Shown in pieces: positions 23,826-30,669 of a DNA stretch of 33,348 nucleotides. The stretch lies in the IMG/VR virus record IMGVR_UViG_3300042861_000720, positions 1-33,348 of that record. The stretch is one strand, 5' to 3'. Origin of the DNA: a virus. The notes under the pieces were generated by a model. The model did no database searches, was not told the origin of the DNA, and saw only the letters and a list, made by a program, of their open reading frames with translations. The stretch's first letter is position 1. Each line of letters opens with the position of its first letter. The position numbers and the translations under genes were made by a program.

Positions 23826-23857
23826 TTTGGAAAATTAAAAATTTTGTTATATGTTTG
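23826..23857 (+). promoter_or_regulatory. promoter of the intron endonuclease gene
   Basis: TTTG (23826-23829), a 20-base spacer and TATGTTTG (23850-23857) match the Bacteroidota promoter exactly. It lies inside the intron, 27 bases upstream of the endonuclease ATG, so the gene can be expressed independently of rIIB. Confidence 0.6.
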
Positions 23858-23884
23858 GGTGTAATCCTAAAATAACAAAAAAAA

Positions 23885-24742
23885 ATGGCTAGAACAACAA
23901 ATATTCCTTACGAGGAAATAATTAAACTAAATCAAGAAAAAGGTATACCTATACCTGAATTGGCTAAATTATATAACATAAAACAAACTTATATTTATGG
24001 TTATTTACATAGAAGAAAAATTTCTTCTAATAAAATGATTCAAGATAGAAGAAAAAATAAACCGATAGATACTTTTTTAGATGTAATTGATACAGAAGAA
24101 AAAGCTTATTTCTTAGGGTTAATGATGAGTGATGGTTATATAAATGAATCTAGTACAAAAGGGTATATTTATGAAAGATTTGGTATTTTTATAAAAGATA
24201 GCGATAAAGAAGTAATTGAAAAAATATGTTCAATTATGGGGGTAAAAGCATCTTATAGAAAAAGTACAAAAATGATTGGATTTAATGTTGGTTCTATTCA
24301 AATTATATCAAGACTAAATGAATTAGGAATCTCTAAGAATAAAACATACAAAGAATTATCTATACCAAAAATAGATAAAAATTTAGTAAGACATTTCATT
24401 AGAGGTTATTTTGATGGAGATGGTAGCATTTCTGTAAGAAGTTCTAGACCAAATCAAGTTCAAGTTTATATTTGTGGAATATGTAAAAGTTTTTTAGAAG
24501 AAGTTTCTGAAATATTAAATAAAGAAAATATTTCTTCTAAGCTTTATACAGAAGTTAGAAATAAAGAAAACAGAAAAAACATGTTTACTTTAAGAATAAC
24601 AACACACAAAGATAGAATTTTGTTTTTTGATTATCTCTACAAAGATTCAAATATAAAAATTGATAGAAAGTATTCCAAATACAAAAATTATTATGCTAAT
24701 ACCGTGCTAAACATAGAAAGTAAAAAATCTATGTCAGTGTAA
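23885..24742 (+). CDS. intron-encoded LAGLIDADG homing endonuclease
   Basis: The 285-residue protein has an N-terminal helix-turn-helix (IPIPELAKLYNIKQTYIYGYLHRRKIS, about 21-47) and two LAGLIDADG motifs: AYFLGLMMSDGYI (74-86, D83) and HFIRGYFDGDGSI (170-182, D179). One protein therefore carries both active-site halves and probably cuts as a monomer at the intron-free rIIB site. The gene lies wholly inside the intron between the catalytic-core halves. It is intact, suggesting recent mobility. A possible maturase role cannot be excluded. Confidence 0.92.
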   Translation: MARTTNIPYEEIIKLNQEKGIPIPELAKLYNIKQTYIYGYLHRRKISSNKMIQDRRKNKPIDTFLDVIDTEEKAYFLGLMMSDGYINESSTKGYIYERFGIFIKDSDKEVIEKICSIMGVKASYRKSTKMIGFNVGSIQIISRLNELGISKNKTYKELSIPKIDKNLVRHFIRGYFDGDGSISVRSSRPNQVQVYICGICKSFLEEVSEILNKENISSKLYTEVRNKENRKNMFTLRITTHKDRILFFDYLYKDSNIKIDRKYSKYKNYYANTVLNIESKKSMSV

Positions 24743-24921
24743 CGCATAGTGGGTGAAACTTAGAAATAAGAATATAAACCACCACGAGTGTCCGACACCC
24801 TTATGGGGTGAAAATATATGCTGAGCTGTCTGATGATTAAATCAGAATATTCCACAGGCTAGATGGATAAGGAGGAAACTCCCAGAAGTAGAGGATAAAA
24901 AGCCTTTACGATAACAAAATG

Positions 24922-25300
24922 ACATTTTACAGCAAATGAAATACACTACGTAGGTTGTGGTGATCAATCTGTACTTGTTATTATCAATCCTATGAAAATT
25001 GTAGGTATTGGACAACACAAAGGTAGATGTTATGAATATCTTCCAATTATGACTGTTGCAAGAGAAGAAGCTACAAGTATTTTACATGATTTATCATTTG
25101 ATACTCTTGAGCTTGATGAGAGCTATGCTATTAAAGAACTTGAAAGCTTAACAGAAAGAGTGAAAGAAGGTTTTACAGCTGAAGCTAATAAACATCAGTT
25201 TAATCTTCCAACTCTTAGCTCTAATGAATTAGCAGTTATTGTTTCATCTTTAGATGAGATTAAAAATGAAATTAGCAAGCGTATTGTTACAATTGACTAG
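24922..25300 (+). CDS. rIIB: rIIB-like protein, exon 2
   Basis: Exon 2 starts with the last base of a split Leu codon and continues HFTANEIHYVGCGDQSVLVIINPMKIVGIGQHKGRCYEYLP, which matches the conserved rIIB pattern 'GLH.......VLVNP.DVV.....+.RCY.Y'. The rest (to residue 513) is helical and acidic, as in T4 rIIB. An ATG at 24992 inside the exon could be mistaken for a separate 102-residue gene, but the open frame runs back to 24922 with no stop and the family match spans the junction. Confidence 0.85.
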
Positions 25301-25308
25301 TTGAATTA

Positions 25309-25347
25309 ATTATTAGCCCTGAATTTATTATATTTGGGGCTAGTAAT
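25309..25347 (+). terminator. hairpin after rIIB, possible weak terminator
   Basis: ATTATTAGCCC (25309-25319) pairs with GGGCTAGTAAT (25337-25347), ten Watson-Crick pairs and one T-G, around a 17-base loop. Only a short T-run follows. The loop ends in TATATTTG (25329-25336), a -7-box match, so the site may also contribute a promoter for the next gene. Confidence 0.5.
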
Positions 25348-25361
25348 TTAATGATAACATT

Positions 25362-25769
25362 ATGGCAAAGAAGGTAGTAAAGAGAAAAGCAACAACAGTG
25401 CTCTCTAGAAATGGAGGAACAATGACAGAGAGTCAATATTTTAGTAAAATTAGAAGTATTCTTAGAAGTGGATTTAGATATTGGAAACCTATGCAATTAG
25501 CTTTAGAAAAAGCTAGTAGACCTTCTCAATCTTTGAATAAACGTATTAAGAAAGAATACCAATGTGCTAAGTGTAAGAAGTGGTATAAAAGAGCTGACGT
25601 GGAGATTGATCACAAAGAAGAATGTGGTAGTCTCTCTAATTATGAAGACATAGTTCCATTTATACAAAGACTTACTAAAGAAAACATTGATGCTTATCAA
25701 ATTCTCTGCAAACCTTGTCATAAATTAAAAACAGAAGCATTTAGACAATCTAAAAAGAAGACAAAATGA
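25362..25769 (+). CDS. HNH endonuclease-like protein, 135 aa
   Basis: The C-terminal half has CAKCKKWY (CxxC), VEIDHKEECGSL with the HNH first His, NYEDIVPFIQRL and LCKPCHKLKT (CxxC plus His), a compact zinc-stabilised HNH fold. The basic N-terminus may bind DNA. It could act in phage DNA processing or be a mobile nuclease; the short gene-linked form argues for the former. The next gene overlaps by ATGA. Confidence 0.8.
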   Translation: MAKKVVKRKATTVLSRNGGTMTESQYFSKIRSILRSGFRYWKPMQLALEKASRPSQSLNKRIKKEYQCAKCKKWYKRADVEIDHKEECGSLSNYEDIVPFIQRLTKENIDAYQILCKPCHKLKTEAFRQSKKKTK

Positions 25770-25873
25770 TAACACTATTTCAATATTGTGATAAATGTAA
25801 AACAGAAAAACTGTTTGATGTAGAAACATTAAAATGTAAAACGTGTAATAATAAAAACAAATCAACAAAATGA
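25766..25873 (+). CDS. zinc-ribbon mini protein, 35 aa
   Basis: The 35-residue product is little more than a zinc ribbon: YCDKCKTEKLFDVETLKCKTC, two CxxC pairs twelve residues apart. Start and stop overlap both neighbours by four bases, which supports it as a real gene despite its size. Function unknown. Confidence 0.6.
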   Translation: MITLFQYCDKCKTEKLFDVETLKCKTCNNKNKSTK

Positions 25874-26073
25874 TTGATAAAGTAGTAGAATCTGTAAGAG
25901 AAGATTTATTAAAAAGATCACAGGTTGGTATTAATAAATACAACACAACTTTAGAAAGAACTGATTTAAATCTTAAAGATTGGTTACAGCATTCTTATGA
26001 AGAATGTTTAGATATGGCAAATTATTTAAAAAGATGTATAATAGAACTAGAAAACAATGGAAAATATAAATGA
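25870..26073 (+). CDS. conserved phage protein, 67 aa (KYNTTLERTDLNLKDWLQHSYEE family)
   Basis: The protein (DLLKRSQVGINKYNTTLERTDLNLKDWLQHSYEECLDMANYLKRCI) matches a phage family with the layout R...GI.KY.TTL...DL...DWLQHAYEE.LD.A.YL. The Glu/Asp pattern in the last helices recalls small MazG-like or DUF5664-type nucleotide pyrophosphatases, but the protein is too short to be sure. It overlaps the next gene by 17 bases. Confidence 0.6.
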   Translation: MIDKVVESVREDLLKRSQVGINKYNTTLERTDLNLKDWLQHSYEECLDMANYLKRCIIELENNGKYK

Positions 26074-26446
26074 AATAAGAAATTCTTTTGAACAAGAAAT
26101 GATTGACAAAGGATATAAGGTTTTTAAATCAGGATTTAATAATTCTTTGAGAGGGTTTCAAAAAAGATTTGATGATGATAAGGGGAAGAGATATTTTATA
26201 ACTATTTGGCATTACAATCATGCTGAACAGTTAAATAGAGATGATGTTTCTAGGAAAGATTCTTATACAGCAGATAGTCAATTTAGATTTGAGAAACAAG
26301 ATAAAGATGCCACTTGTAATATAGAGTTTTGGGGAGATGTTCTTCCTAACGAATATAGACCTTTAACAACTTTAAAAGATATAGAAGATTTTTTTGAGAA
26401 GTTTTGGTATTTAATGAAACCTGATTATTATGAGTCGTACAGTTAA
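26057..26446 (+). CDS. conserved phage protein, 129 aa
   Basis: The protein (EQEMIDKGYKVFKSGFNNSLRGFQKRFDDDKGKRYFITIWHYNHAEQ...CNIEFWGDVLPNEYRPLTTLKDIEDFFEKFWYLM) appears to be an alpha/beta fold with a C-terminal helix that follows a conserved TLKDIEDFFEKFW. No known function. Overlaps both neighbours by 17 bases. Confidence 0.55.
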   Translation: MENINEIRNSFEQEMIDKGYKVFKSGFNNSLRGFQKRFDDDKGKRYFITIWHYNHAEQLNRDDVSRKDSYTADSQFRFEKQDKDATCNIEFWGDVLPNEYRPLTTLKDIEDFFEKFWYLMKPDYYESYS

Positions 26447-26576
26447 ACAAGCTTATAGAAAATCTAGAGTTTTTGATAAGTCATGTAGAAATCATGGTAG
26501 TTGTCCTTATTGTTATAAAAATAGAATGTATAAAAATTTAAAAAGAATGGATGAATCAGATAGTTATAAACTATGA
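26430..26576 (+). CDS. conserved phage mini protein, 48 aa (CRNHGSCPYC family)
   Basis: The protein (TVKQAYRKSRVFDKSCRNHGSCPYCYKNRMYKNLKRMDES) matches a very common Bacteroidota phage family with the core SCRNHGxCPxC...NRLYKN. The Cys/His set (C19, H22, C25, C28) can bind one zinc ion. Very basic overall, so nucleic acid binding is likely. Overlaps the following gene by ATGA. Confidence 0.7.
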   Translation: MSRTVKQAYRKSRVFDKSCRNHGSCPYCYKNRMYKNLKRMDESDSYKL

Positions 26577-27424
26577 AAATTATAAAACAAAAAACAAAAA
26601 CATTAACTACTAAAGATAATGGGAGAAGCTCTGATGCAGTTTCTCCCAATTTTATTTATGGCTGTCTTGGAGGTTGTATGAAGTCTTATTGTTATGTAGG
26701 TAGATTTAATAATAACAAACTATTTATTAATGAAAATACTAGTGAGGTATTAGCATCTATAAACAAATGGGTAGAGCAACAACCAATGCCTAAGACACCA
26801 AATCAAGTTGATGATAAGTATTACTGTATAGATATAGGATGTAGTACAGATGTAGCATTACATGGTAAGCATTACCAATGGCAACAAGTATTTGATTTTT
26901 TTAATACACACCCAAAGTTAAAAAGTACTTTTGCTACTAAGTATCCTTCTAAATTTAGAATAGGGGATTATACTTTAACTCCTGGTAAGCACAGAATCAG
27001 GGTGAGTTTAATGCCTCAAAAGTATTCAGATGTATTAGAACCAAATACTGATAGCATTGTTGATAGAATTGCAATGATACCTAAGCTACAAGAAAAAATG
27101 GAAGTACATATAAACTTTAGCCCTATTATTTATGAAGAAGGATGGCTAAAAGAGTATGAAGATTTATTTCAACAAATAGCTATGAAAGGTATAAATGTTC
27201 CTTGTGAATGTATATTTTTGACGTATAATAATACATCTTATAACAATGCAAGTGATACTGTAAATGCTTTATGTTGGAAACCTGAAATACAGGAAAAGAA
27301 AAACTCTCAATATGCTGCAGATAATATTAGATATAAATATCAGTTAAAAGCACAAATGATTGAAAATTTTAAGAAACTGTATGGTGAGTATTTTAATACT
27401 AAAAACATTAGATATATATTTTAA
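26573..27424 (+). CDS. radical-SAM-like protein related to spore photoproduct lyase
   Basis: The 283-residue protein has a cysteine cluster YGCLGGCMKSYCYVGR (C31, C35, C40), followed by YYCIDIGCSTDVALHG (about 83-98) and STFATKYPSK (about 118-127), a layout similar to spore photoproduct lyase, which uses an iron-sulfur cluster and S-adenosylmethionine to repair thymine dimers. The cluster spacing is C-x3-C-x4-C, two residues longer than the normal C-x3-C-x2-C, so the enzymatic activity is not certain. Similar proteins occur in other Bacteroidota phages. The gene directly follows a zinc mini protein with an ATGA overlap. Confidence 0.5.
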   Translation: MKIIKQKTKTLTTKDNGRSSDAVSPNFIYGCLGGCMKSYCYVGRFNNNKLFINENTSEVLASINKWVEQQPMPKTPNQVDDKYYCIDIGCSTDVALHGKHYQWQQVFDFFNTHPKLKSTFATKYPSKFRIGDYTLTPGKHRIRVSLMPQKYSDVLEPNTDSIVDRIAMIPKLQEKMEVHINFSPIIYEEGWLKEYEDLFQQIAMKGINVPCECIFLTYNNTSYNNASDTVNALCWKPEIQEKKNSQYAADNIRYKYQLKAQMIENFKKLYGEYFNTKNIRYIF

Positions 27425-27435
27425 TTATAAAAAAT

Positions 27436-27672
27436 ATGGATAAAATAATAAAAATTGAAATAAACAAACAAATGTCTTTTTCAGAAAATTGGTTTGAAGG
27501 GGCTGTAACACATAATGGAACAGAACATAAATTCTGGCTTATTCATCCACAAGGAGTAGATCCTAATGGATATGAATATGAAGTAGAAGTGCGTTGGTTT
27601 TTTCAAAGAGTACCAAGGGAAGTGAGAGCTATGGTTCCACAAATTATAGAATCATTTAAACAAAAAATATGA
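27436..27672 (+). CDS. conserved phage protein, 78 aa (HKFWLIHPQGVDPNGYEYEVEVRWFF family)
   Basis: Nearly the whole protein follows a well-conserved Bacteroidota phage pattern: HKFWLIHPQGVDPNGYEYEVEVRWFFQRVPREVRAM and a closing helix IIESFKQKI. It looks like a small beta-sheet protein with one helix. Function unknown. Overlaps the exonuclease gene by ATGA. Confidence 0.65.
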   Translation: MDKIIKIEINKQMSFSENWFEGAVTHNGTEHKFWLIHPQGVDPNGYEYEVEVRWFFQRVPREVRAMVPQIIESFKQKI

Positions 27673-28502
27673 TACAAGGACCAGTAAAACAAAACATAGA
27701 AGAAGAGATTGTTAGAACTGTAAAGAATTGTCCTACTAAGTATGATGATTCTGAGAGAGTGTTATTAATAGATGCTGATAGCATAATGTACACATCAACA
27801 TATTTTCCTGAAGATTCTTTAATTGAGTTTCCTACAGAGGAAGAACAATTAGAAGAAGCTAAATATAGAACTAGAACTAAACTACAAGAAATACAAACTA
27901 ATGTAGAAGAATGGTATAATATTGTTCAGACATATATATTTATAGGAGGAAAAAATAATTTTAGATATAAAATATTTCCTGAATATAAAGCTAATAGAAA
28001 AGATGCTATAAAGAGTCCTCTTCTTCCTTTTATTAAAGAGTATATGATTGAAGAGCTAAAAGCTATTGAATCACATGGAGGAGAAGCTGATGATTATATT
28101 ATAGATGCTGTTAGTGAATGCTCTGGAAACTGTGTAGTAAGCTCTGTAGATAAAGATGTTTTATATTATAGTCCAAACACACCTTTATATGATTATAGGA
28201 GTTATGGAGATGTTTTAGGAGAGTTTAAATCTATATCTAAAAAAGAAAGTAGACTTGCTATAGCTACACAAATTGTAACAGGAGATAGTATAGATGGTGT
28301 ACCTGGTGCAAAAGGAGTGGGAAAAGCATGGTGTGAAAAGAATATGCATATTGATATGACAGATTATCAATTTATCAAAGCAATATTTCTTGCTTATCTA
28401 AAAGCCAATAAAAATGATTCTATAGAATCAAAAAGACAAATTAAACTGTATTCAACAGTTTTAAAATTACACACTCGTAAAGAGATTGATAAATTAATAT
28501 AA
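27669..28502 (+). CDS. 5'-3' exonuclease / flap nuclease (PIN/FEN fold)
   Basis: The 277-residue protein has the acidic metal-binding residues of the FEN family: LIDADS (D35, D37), FPEYKANRK (103-111), GEADDY (E139, D141, D142), SVDKD (D161, D163) and the helix-three-turn-helix TGDSIDGVPGAKGVGK (204-219, with D206 and D209). It would remove RNA primers and process 5' flaps. The polymerase at 3954 lacks this domain, so the phage encodes the two halves of a Pol I-like activity as separate genes 22 kb apart. Confidence 0.88.
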   Translation: MIQGPVKQNIEEEIVRTVKNCPTKYDDSERVLLIDADSIMYTSTYFPEDSLIEFPTEEEQLEEAKYRTRTKLQEIQTNVEEWYNIVQTYIFIGGKNNFRYKIFPEYKANRKDAIKSPLLPFIKEYMIEELKAIESHGGEADDYIIDAVSECSGNCVVSSVDKDVLYYSPNTPLYDYRSYGDVLGEFKSISKKESRLAIATQIVTGDSIDGVPGAKGVGKAWCEKNMHIDMTDYQFIKAIFLAYLKANKNDSIESKRQIKLYSTVLKLHTRKEIDKLI

Positions 28503-28504
28503 TT

Positions 28505-29062
28505 ATGACTGTAAGAAAAACTATAACTACTATATTTATGGTTCCCACTCTTAAAGTTCCTTTAAACTCATTAAAAGATAATGGTATTATCAATGGGTAT
28601 ATTAAAGATGTAGATAGAGATGTATACCCAAACTGTATCTATCTACTCTTTAAGCCCGATGATATGGATAAGTTTAGAAACTTTTTAGACTCAGAGCATG
28701 AAAGAACAAATGATATAGTAGAAGACTATGATTATGATGGAGGATATGTTGTTGTAGTTTATAAACTAAATCCTAAATTTGAAAAAGATTTTGAATTAAT
28801 TAGACAAGGAAAATATTCTAAAACTTCTAAAGAATTTCAAGATGTATTTCCTAAAGCTGTAAAGATTGTTACAAATGGTTTACATAGAGATGAAATTTCT
28901 CTTCAAGTTAGAGTGTTTAGAAAAACAGAAGATTTGAGAGAATTCTGGGAAGAAAAAATTGGAGTAAACTTTGATGAAGAACAAGAAGTTTGGGAAGGTT
29001 GGGATGAACAAAAAGAAATATTAAACATTAATAAATTTAAAGAAGAATATGTACAACAGTGA
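28505..29062 (+). CDS. conserved phage protein, 185 aa
   Basis: The protein (TIFMVPTLKVPLNSLKDNGIINGYIKDVDRDVYPNCIYLLFKPDDMDKFRNFLDSEHERTNDIVEDYDYDGGYVVVVYKLN...GKYSKTSKEFQDVFPK) matches a phage family I recognise by the NGxINxYIxDxxRD...IYLLFKP and DYDY..GYVVVVYKL segments. It looks like a globular alpha/beta protein without known catalytic motifs. Two bases separate it from the exonuclease gene. Confidence 0.65.
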   Translation: MTVRKTITTIFMVPTLKVPLNSLKDNGIINGYIKDVDRDVYPNCIYLLFKPDDMDKFRNFLDSEHERTNDIVEDYDYDGGYVVVVYKLNPKFEKDFELIRQGKYSKTSKEFQDVFPKAVKIVTNGLHRDEISLQVRVFRKTEDLREFWEEKIGVNFDEEQEVWEGWDEQKEILNINKFKEEYVQQ

Positions 29063-29249
29063 AATACTAAGTAATATAATTAAGAAATTTGATATTGAAA
29101 AAGCAGCCATTTTTTGTGAATGTGCTGCTTTAATGTATGATATTAAATACAATGCTTGTAAAGACATACATTGTTTAACTGAGTATGATTTTGAAAGAGA
29201 TTGGTGGAACCAAGCTTATATTGAATTAACCAAAGAAATAAATTTATAA
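29049..29249 (+). CDS. conserved small phage protein, 66 aa
   Basis: The protein (ILSNIIKKFDIEKAAIFCECAALMYDIKYNACKD...EYDFERDWWNQAYIELT) follows a common Bacteroidota phage pattern with FCExxxxMYDIKY and YDFERDWW. Predicted helical. Start overlaps the previous gene by 14 bases. Confidence 0.6.
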   Translation: MYNSEILSNIIKKFDIEKAAIFCECAALMYDIKYNACKDIHCLTEYDFERDWWNQAYIELTKEINL

Positions 29250-29250
29250 T

Positions 29251-29664
29251 ATGAAAACAAATGAATTATTAGCTAAATATCCTTTAGCAACAGAAGTGGT
29301 GAGAAAATTTTATTTTGATAAAATGATAGCATCAGTTGAATCAGCTAAAGATATTCCAGAAGAGTTTAAACAATCATTAATGAATGAAGCTATAACAGAT
29401 GAAAGACTTGTTATATTTATTGATTCACAGCCAAGAACATTGTTTGATGTATTTGATGATAATGAAATATATTTAAATATATCTAGAATTAACAATATAT
29501 TTATGTGGTCATTAGCTGAAAATCAATTTTTAGATCCTAGAATATTTAATAGTAGAAAAGAAGCAGAATTGGCTGCTATTGCTAAAGCTTTTGAACTGTT
29601 AGAGGATAAAATAACACCTATTGAATTTCCTAATATAGAAGATGAAGCTGTTAACAACGACTAA
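29251..29664 (+). CDS. conserved phage protein, 137 aa
   Basis: The protein (ELLAKYPLATEVVRKFYFDKMIASVE...PEEFKQSLMNEAITDERLVIFIDSQPRTLFDVFDDNEIYLNI...RKEAELAAIAKAFELLEDK) matches a Bacteroidota phage family with xKYPLxxxVV+xFxxxKM and PRxLFDVFDxNxI. The C-terminal helix recalls the 'EAELECL' helix of other proteins in the window. Overlaps the next gene by 23 bases. Confidence 0.6.
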   Translation: MKTNELLAKYPLATEVVRKFYFDKMIASVESAKDIPEEFKQSLMNEAITDERLVIFIDSQPRTLFDVFDDNEIYLNISRINNIFMWSLAENQFLDPRIFNSRKEAELAAIAKAFELLEDKITPIEFPNIEDEAVNND

Positions 29665-30325
29665 TTATAAAACTTCAAAAGGAGAAAAACTTGGAATCTT
29701 AACAGGGATCTTATACTTGGCCCCTGCTAAGATTTCAGGATATGAAGTATGTCCTATGAGGAGTGCTGGTTGCACTGCTGCTTGTTTATATACAGCTGGT
29801 ATGGGAGCATTTTCTAATGTCCAACAAGCTCGTATAAAGAAAACTAAAATGTTCTTTGAACAAAGAGAAGAGTTTTTTAAATTATTGCACAAAGACATTA
29901 AGAGTTTAATTAAAAAAGCTAAGAAAGAAAATATGATTCCTGCTGTTAGGCTTAATGGTACATCAGATATTAATTGGGTGAGGTTTAAAATATTTGAACA
30001 ATACCCTGAAGTACAATTTTATGACTATACAAAGATGCTTAATCATTTAACTAAAGATGTAGCTAATTATCACATTACATTTAGTAAGAATGAAGCTAAT
30101 GATATTGACTGTAAAATTGCATTAGATAGAGGATATAATGTAGCTGTTGTATTTAATACTAAAAAAGGCTTATCTTTGCCTTCCTCTTGGAATGGTTATC
30201 CTGTATATGATGGAGATGATACAGATGTTAGATTTTATGATCCTGAAAATCATGTAATAGGACTTAGGGCTAAAGGAATGGCTAAGAAAGATAGTAGTGG
30301 ATTTGTAATTAACGTAAATAAATAA
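29642..30325 (+). CDS. gp88 family phage protein
   Basis: The protein matches the 'gene product 88' domain: KTSKGEKLGILTGILYLAPAKISGYEVCPMRSAGCTAACLYTAG (about 10-53), PAVRLNGTSDINW (about 99-111), VQFYDYTK (about 123-130), NYHITFSKNEAN, VAVVFNTKKG and a closing VYDGDDTDVRFYDP...VIGLRAKGMAKKDSSGFV. Function is unknown; the conserved Cys-rich N-terminus and strict motifs suggest an enzyme. Its start overlaps the previous gene by 23 bases. Confidence 0.85.
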   Translation: MKLLTTTNYKTSKGEKLGILTGILYLAPAKISGYEVCPMRSAGCTAACLYTAGMGAFSNVQQARIKKTKMFFEQREEFFKLLHKDIKSLIKKAKKENMIPAVRLNGTSDINWVRFKIFEQYPEVQFYDYTKMLNHLTKDVANYHITFSKNEANDIDCKIALDRGYNVAVVFNTKKGLSLPSSWNGYPVYDGDDTDVRFYDPENHVIGLRAKGMAKKDSSGFVINVNK

Positions 30326-30330
30326 ATATT

Positions 30331-30669
30331 ATGAGAAGTAACGAAGAGTTTAATACTAAGTACAAAGAGTATATTGATGAAGATAATTATGGAATGGTTA
30401 TATCTATTCCTGCTGTATTACATTATGTAGATACAGTGTTTAATGATCTTGTAAAAATTCCAGGGTTTAAATACTCTCAAATTAAAACTAAGTTTGGATT
30501 AGCGAGAGTTTATACAAACCTTGATGAACTTCTTCCATTTGTAGGAAGAATTATTAATCAAGAGCTTGAAGAAAAAATTAATTTTATTCTTAAAGTGGAA
30601 TATGAAATCGAAAACAGATTATTAACTTTAAACTTAGATAAAGATGGAAAGCCTATTCAAAAAGTTTAA
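30331..30669 (+). CDS. conserved phage protein, 112 aa
   Basis: The protein (EEFNTKYKEYIDEDNYGMVISIPAVLHYVDTVFNDLVKIPGFKYSQIKTKFGLARVYTNL) matches a Bacteroidota phage family with the core IPxVxxYxD...IPGFKYSQIKxKFGxARxY. Function unknown. It overlaps the next gene by 26 bases. Confidence 0.65.
   Translation: MRSNEEFNTKYKEYIDEDNYGMVISIPAVLHYVDTVFNDLVKIPGFKYSQIKTKFGLARVYTNLDELLPFVGRIINQELEEKINFILKVEYEIENRLLTLNLDKDGKPIQKV

Larger units (their letters stand above)
23745..24921 (+). mobile_element. group I intron in rIIB
   Basis: Removing 23745-24921 restores the rIIB frame (GGG CT|A CAT TTT: Gly-Leu-His-Phe). Exon 1 ends in U (23744) and its GGCU (23741-23744) pairs with the internal guide GGCC (23754-23757), with the hallmark U-G pair 23744/23754. 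P10 is also present: exon 2 ACAU (24922-24925) pairs with AUGU (23750-23753) just before the guide. The last intron base is G. The 5' part holds a core-like GGGCAAAAACGGTAAAGG (from about 23788), and the 3' part holds several hairpins, including GGAG-GAAA-CTCC (24871-24882) with a GNRA loop. The intron is 1177 bases long and contains a LAGLIDADG gene. Confidence 0.88.

Noticed and set aside
24992-25300. A separate 102-residue gene starting at ATG 24992.
   Set aside because: The frame is open back to 24922 and completes the rIIB protein across the intron junction.
22582-25300. An intein in place of an intron in rIIB.
   Set aside because: The upstream frame meets a stop at 23766 and the LAGLIDADG gene has its own start and promoter; no protein-splicing motifs (Cys/Ser start, HN end) are present.
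25329-25336. TATATTTG as a confident promoter for the HNH gene at 25362.
   Set aside because: The -7 box is perfect but no TTTG is found at the right distance; TTG at 25301 is 25 bases away, and the box is inside a hairpin loop.
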